Shown: piece after piece, positions 6,333-7,528 of the stretch
Layout: every line of letters begins with the position of its first letter
Position numbering within the stretch: the first letter of the stretch is position 1
Source of the DNA: Promethearchaeota archaeon
Lineage (GTDB): Archaea > Asgardarchaeota > Lokiarchaeia > Sigyniarchaeales > SOKP01
NCBI GenBank assembly: GCA_019894815.1
Contig: JAGXNU010000097.1
Location: 1 to 7,528 of the forward strand
Direction of reading: 5' to 3'
DNA length: 7,528 bases
Position numbers and translations under genes: made by a program
Notes under the pieces: model-generated
Seen by the model: only the letters and a program-made list of their open reading frames with translations
Database searches by the model: none
Told to the model about the DNA's origin: nothing

Positions 6333-7092
6333 TGTTATTATCTATTACCAGTTGTTTTAGAGTTACAAATTCAGCTTTCTTGGAAATGGCTTCATTGATA
6401 AACTTGCTAATTCTGGCGATAAATAAATCTCCTGTATTAACCCAACGATCTATTCTAAAAAAGTATTCTTTAAAAAGGTTGAGTTTATTGTTTTGATTGA
6501 GTATTAACCTTTTTATATCTATTGCCTCCCAAGAATGAAAATATAATATACTTAATTCTTTTTTAAATACCCATTTTTTGATAAAACTAAAACCAATTGG
6601 TAATCTAAACAAAAAATAATTGTTAATTGGATGAAATTCTTGAATATTATAATCTTTCAGGTAATAAGAATCAGATTTTTTATGTGAACTAATTGAAGAA
6701 TCATATTTAAATCCCAAATCATTCAATAATCGGTATAAGAAACTCGGAGGTTTTAAATAAGGTGCTCGAAAACCAATGATCTTAGAATTTCGGCACTCAT
6801 TTTCAATCAATTTTTTATTATTAGAGATATTTTGTTTACATTCTTCAAACGATAATTTGTTTAATCGCTCATGATTTAAACTATGACACGCAATTTCATG
6901 TTCTTTAGTTTCAATCAGAGGTACGACCCAACGTTGTTGTTTAACAACGTTTCCTGTACAAAAAAAAGTCGCTTTTATTTGATGTTTCTCTAATAGCTTC
7001 AAAATTTTAATTAATCCAATTTTGATTCCAAAATCAGTATCTAAAAAATTAGGAATATCCCTTTCAACATCAAATGTCAAGGCAATTTTCAT
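6319..7092 (-). CDS. Polysaccharide deacetylase (NodB-type, CE4) family protein
   Basis: This 257-residue protein covers a whole NodB-like barrel. Visible CE4 motifs are motif 1 TFDVE (6-10, catalytic D8), motif 2 HSLNH (70-74, metal ligands H70 and H74), motif 3 RAPY (109-112), a YDSS segment (130-133) and motif 5 YFHSWE (184-189, H186). Motif 1 has 'DVE' rather than the 'DDG' of chitin deacetylases, as in the HpPgdA/PuuE-like branch, so the substrate may be an N-acetyl sugar or another amide. There is no signal peptide or membrane anchor, pointing to a cytoplasmic enzyme, perhaps acting on a nucleotide- or lipid-linked precursor. The start is ATG at 7092-7090. The stop overlaps the end of radical SAM copy 3 by 14 nt. 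The unidentified gene upstream on the same strand ends 189 nt away, so the deacetylase probably has its own promoter. Confidence 0.9.
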   Translation of the reverse strand: MKIALTFDVERDIPNFLDTDFGIKIGLIKILKLLEKHQIKATFFCTGNVVKQQRWVVPLIETKEHEIACHSLNHERLNKLSFEECKQNISNNKKLIENECRNSKIIGFRAPYLKPPSFLYRLLNDLGFKYDSSISSHKKSDSYYLKDYNIQEFHPINNYFLFRLPIGFSFIKKWVFKKELSILYFHSWEAIDIKRLILNQNNKLNLFKEYFFRIDRWVNTGDLFIARISKFINEAISKKAEFVTLKQLVIDNNIKSY

Positions 7093-7128
7093 TATCAGTT
7101 TAAAAATATTTTTATTTGTTTAAGAAAG

Positions 7129-7137
7129 TATATATTT
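7129..7137 (-). promoter_or_regulatory. Possible TATA box for the deacetylase gene
   Basis: Read on the minus strand this is AAATATATA, about 37-45 nt before the ATG at 7092. It would allow a start site near 7105-7110 and a short leader. Between it and the gene lies TAAAAATATTTTTA (7101-7114), a perfect palindrome. No Shine-Dalgarno site is clear. The assignment is tentative because the whole region is A/T-rich. Confidence 0.3.
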
Positions 7138-7281
7138 TTTTTGAAACTTATTTCAAAATTTAAGTTTGGAAAATTGAAATTTAGGTCTTTACGTTATGAT
7201 TATGAAGAGAATGATAATTGGGAAAATGAAAAAAATATCTTGAATTTAAAAAACTCTTAAGTAATTAATGTATTATTGAAA

Positions 7282-7528
7282 CTAATTCTTCCAATTGTTA
7301 TCTTTTGCTAAATCGTAATACACGTCTTTTTTTAAACGATATAGACTTACACGCTCTAAACCACGATGTATACTTAGACGTCTTCCACTTGTGAATACAG
7401 AAATGAAATTAAGAGTCCTTATTTTCCCTTTTTTCATTTTTCTTGTAAGGTATATTAATGAATCTGAGAAAACTTTATCAATTCCAACTAAATTCTGTGG
7501 AAGTTGCTTAAATCCACCAGCTTTAATA
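7282..7528 (-). CDS. Unrecognised protein, C-terminal fragment
   Basis: On the minus strand one frame is open from the window edge to a TAG at 7284-7282 and encodes 81 residues; the start is outside the window. The fragment begins IKAGGFKQLPQNLVG and later has RTLNFISVFTSGRRLSIHRG. It is basic, with several Arg/Lys-rich turns, and has no cysteine, no membrane segment and no motif I can assign to a family. The smooth amino-acid composition and full-length openness in otherwise stop-rich AT DNA argue that it is a real gene end. It runs in the same direction as the deacetylase, whose start is 189 nt downstream, so the two may belong to one functional neighbourhood without being tightly coupled. 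Confidence 0.65.
   Translation of the reverse strand, partial: IKAGGFKQLPQNLVGIDKVFSDSLIYLTRKMKKGKIRTLNFISVFTSGRRLSIHRGLERVSLYRLKKDVYYDLAKDNNWKN

Noticed and set aside
7141..7260. Possible small plus-strand gene of 39 codons starting with TTG at 7141
   Set aside because: It has no ATG, no ribosome-binding site and no recognisable motif, has low-complexity Lys/Asn content, and overlaps the likely upstream region of the deacetylase gene.

Overview
The window looks like a stretch of an AT-rich archaeal genome. Coding regions are strongly A/T-biased, with heavy use of AGA and ATA codons. Clear Shine-Dalgarno sites are mostly absent. TATA-like boxes sit at archaeal spacing, in one case almost exactly 27 nt before a TTG start. 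Several cobalamin-type radical SAM genes clustered together would fit an Asgard (Lokiarchaeia-like) or similar uncultured archaeon, but that lineage is an inference; no rRNA or marker gene is present to settle it.

Layout. At the left edge is the C-terminal tail of an amidohydrolase-like protein (1-129), followed 4 nt later by a 343-residue protein made of two tandem copies of a DUF6125-like domain, each with the same four-cysteine pattern. A gene-free stretch of about 560 nt follows. It holds a broken, GC-richer remnant of an IS66-like transposase (1222-1540) with a frameshift in a C7 tract. Then come three full-length B12-binding-domain/radical SAM proteins of the BchE-like type in alternating orientation (1728-3197 +, 3230-4693 -, 4902-6332 +). 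A NodB-type polysaccharide deacetylase (6319-7092 -) overlaps the last of these tail to tail by 14 nt. The right edge carries the C-terminal 81 residues of an unrecognised protein (7282-7528 -).

How the genes may work together. The three radical SAM proteins are paralogues. The first two resemble each other most and lie convergently, as after an inverted duplication. Each has its own likely promoter, so they are separate transcription units rather than an operon. Radical SAM enzymes of this type methylate or cyclise unactivated carbons in lipids, tetrapyrroles and natural products; the deacetylase family acts on N-acetyl sugars. A role in modifying surface lipids or glycans is a reasonable guess but is not shown by the sequence. 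The amidohydrolase and cysteine-rich genes form a separate short operon, cut off from the radical SAM group by the transposon scar.
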